DNA from: Pyrobaculum sp.
Lineage (GTDB): Archaea > Thermoproteota > Thermoprotei > Thermoproteales > Thermoproteaceae
Reading direction: 5' to 3'
NCBI GenBank assembly: GCA_009903905.1
Contig: WYEI01000171.1
Location: 1 to 6,181 of the forward strand
DNA: 6,181 nucleotides
Each line of letters begins with the position of its first letter. The stretch's first letter is position 1. Both the position numbers and the translations under genes were made by a program. Below, piece by piece: positions 6,066 to 6,181 of this stretch. The notes beneath the pieces are model-generated. The model was not told where the DNA came from, did no database searches, and was given only the letters and a program-made list of their open reading frames with translations.

Positions 6066-6090
6066 CATATAGCTAGGCGGGGTATTCGCC

Positions 6091-6181
6091 ATGGCTGGCA
6101 TTCGCTCGCCTATAGCGGTTGTCGTGGGGCATGTGGATGTGGGGAAGACCCTTCTGCTCGACAAGATTAGGGGGACCGCCG
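6091..6181 (+). CDS. infB: Translation initiation factor aIF5B (IF-2 family), 5' end only
   Basis: The first 30 codons of a GTPase run off the right edge. The start [20 protein letters not shown] contains the G1/P-loop GHVDVGKT (residues 13-20), followed by [10 protein letters not shown], a pattern specific to IF-2/aIF5B factors. aIF5B is the universal GTPase that promotes ribosomal subunit joining and assists initiator tRNA placement. The P-loop so close to the N-terminus is the archaeal form; bacterial IF-2 has a long N-terminal extension. A Val replaces the more usual His in the P-loop (GHVDHGKT in bacteria), a position that varies in archaea and eukaryotes. It is transcribed away from the other genes from its own promoter and marks the core-genome edge of the window. 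Confidence 0.93.
   Translation, partial: MAGIRSPIAVVVGHVDVGKTLLLDKIRGTA

Larger units (their letters stand above)
5883..6090. other. Divergent intergenic region between the broken gene and infB
   Basis: About 200 bases of GC-rich sequence hold the infB promoter and a G12 run. A small hairpin, GTGGA-GAG-TCCAC, lies at 5932-5944, with a bulged extension to CAG/CTG. Open minus-strand sequence from 5951 to 5883 is in frame with the broken gene (including ITRGDIRLGGVPR) but has no usual start codon, so the gene may once have begun further upstream. I see no tRNA or convincing C/D box RNA. Confidence 0.4.

Noticed and set aside
5952..6164. Minus-strand open frame of 70 codons opposite infB
   Set aside because: Pro/Ser-rich and antisense to clear aIF5B coding sequence and its promoter.

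Overview
The window looks like a crenarchaeal chromosome segment of the order Thermoproteales, most probably Pyrobaculum or a close relative. Supporting this are TATA-like boxes about 25-30 nt upstream of start codons that leave almost no leader, an archaeal-type aIF5B gene start, a decayed member of what I take to be the Pyrobaculum PaREP2b paralogous family, and a 12-G run of the kind reported as unstable in Pyrobaculum aerophilum. The genus is an inference; no rRNA is present.

Layout, read right to left because nearly everything is on the minus strand. At the right edge (6091-6181, plus strand) is the start of the housekeeping gene infB (aIF5B), with its promoter and a G12 tract upstream. 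Divergent from it is a GC-rich gene relic (5432-5882) that reads as one protein only across two apparent 1-nt deletions. Next is a tight three-gene operon (5360 to 3692): a Panacea-type (SocA/DUF4065) antitoxin-like protein, an all-helical protein of unknown function, and a divergent PIN-like nuclease. The genes overlap by 28 nt and 1 nt, so they are probably translated together. I read it as a candidate toxin-antitoxin or defence module with an unusual third member.

From about 3640 to 2969 lies a PaREP2b-like pseudogene, easily mistaken for empty intergenic DNA. Its protein-like segments run through three frames and an in-frame TAG. Its 3' end overlaps the first roughly 30 codons of a 981-codon SNF2-family helicase (3063-118) in a different frame, so the helicase appears to have lost its original 5' end and may use a TATA-like box lying within the relic.

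The helicase carries all the SNF2 motifs and a C-terminal domain resembling DUF3883 (D...ExK). Seven bases after its stop, a new frame opens (110 to beyond base 1) that may be the 5' end of a DNA methylase-like gene. Helicase followed by methylase would resemble class 1 DISARM or related archaeal defence clusters, but only 36 codons of the second gene are visible. Overall the window is an accessory, defence-type block with repeat-family debris, abutting the core gene infB.
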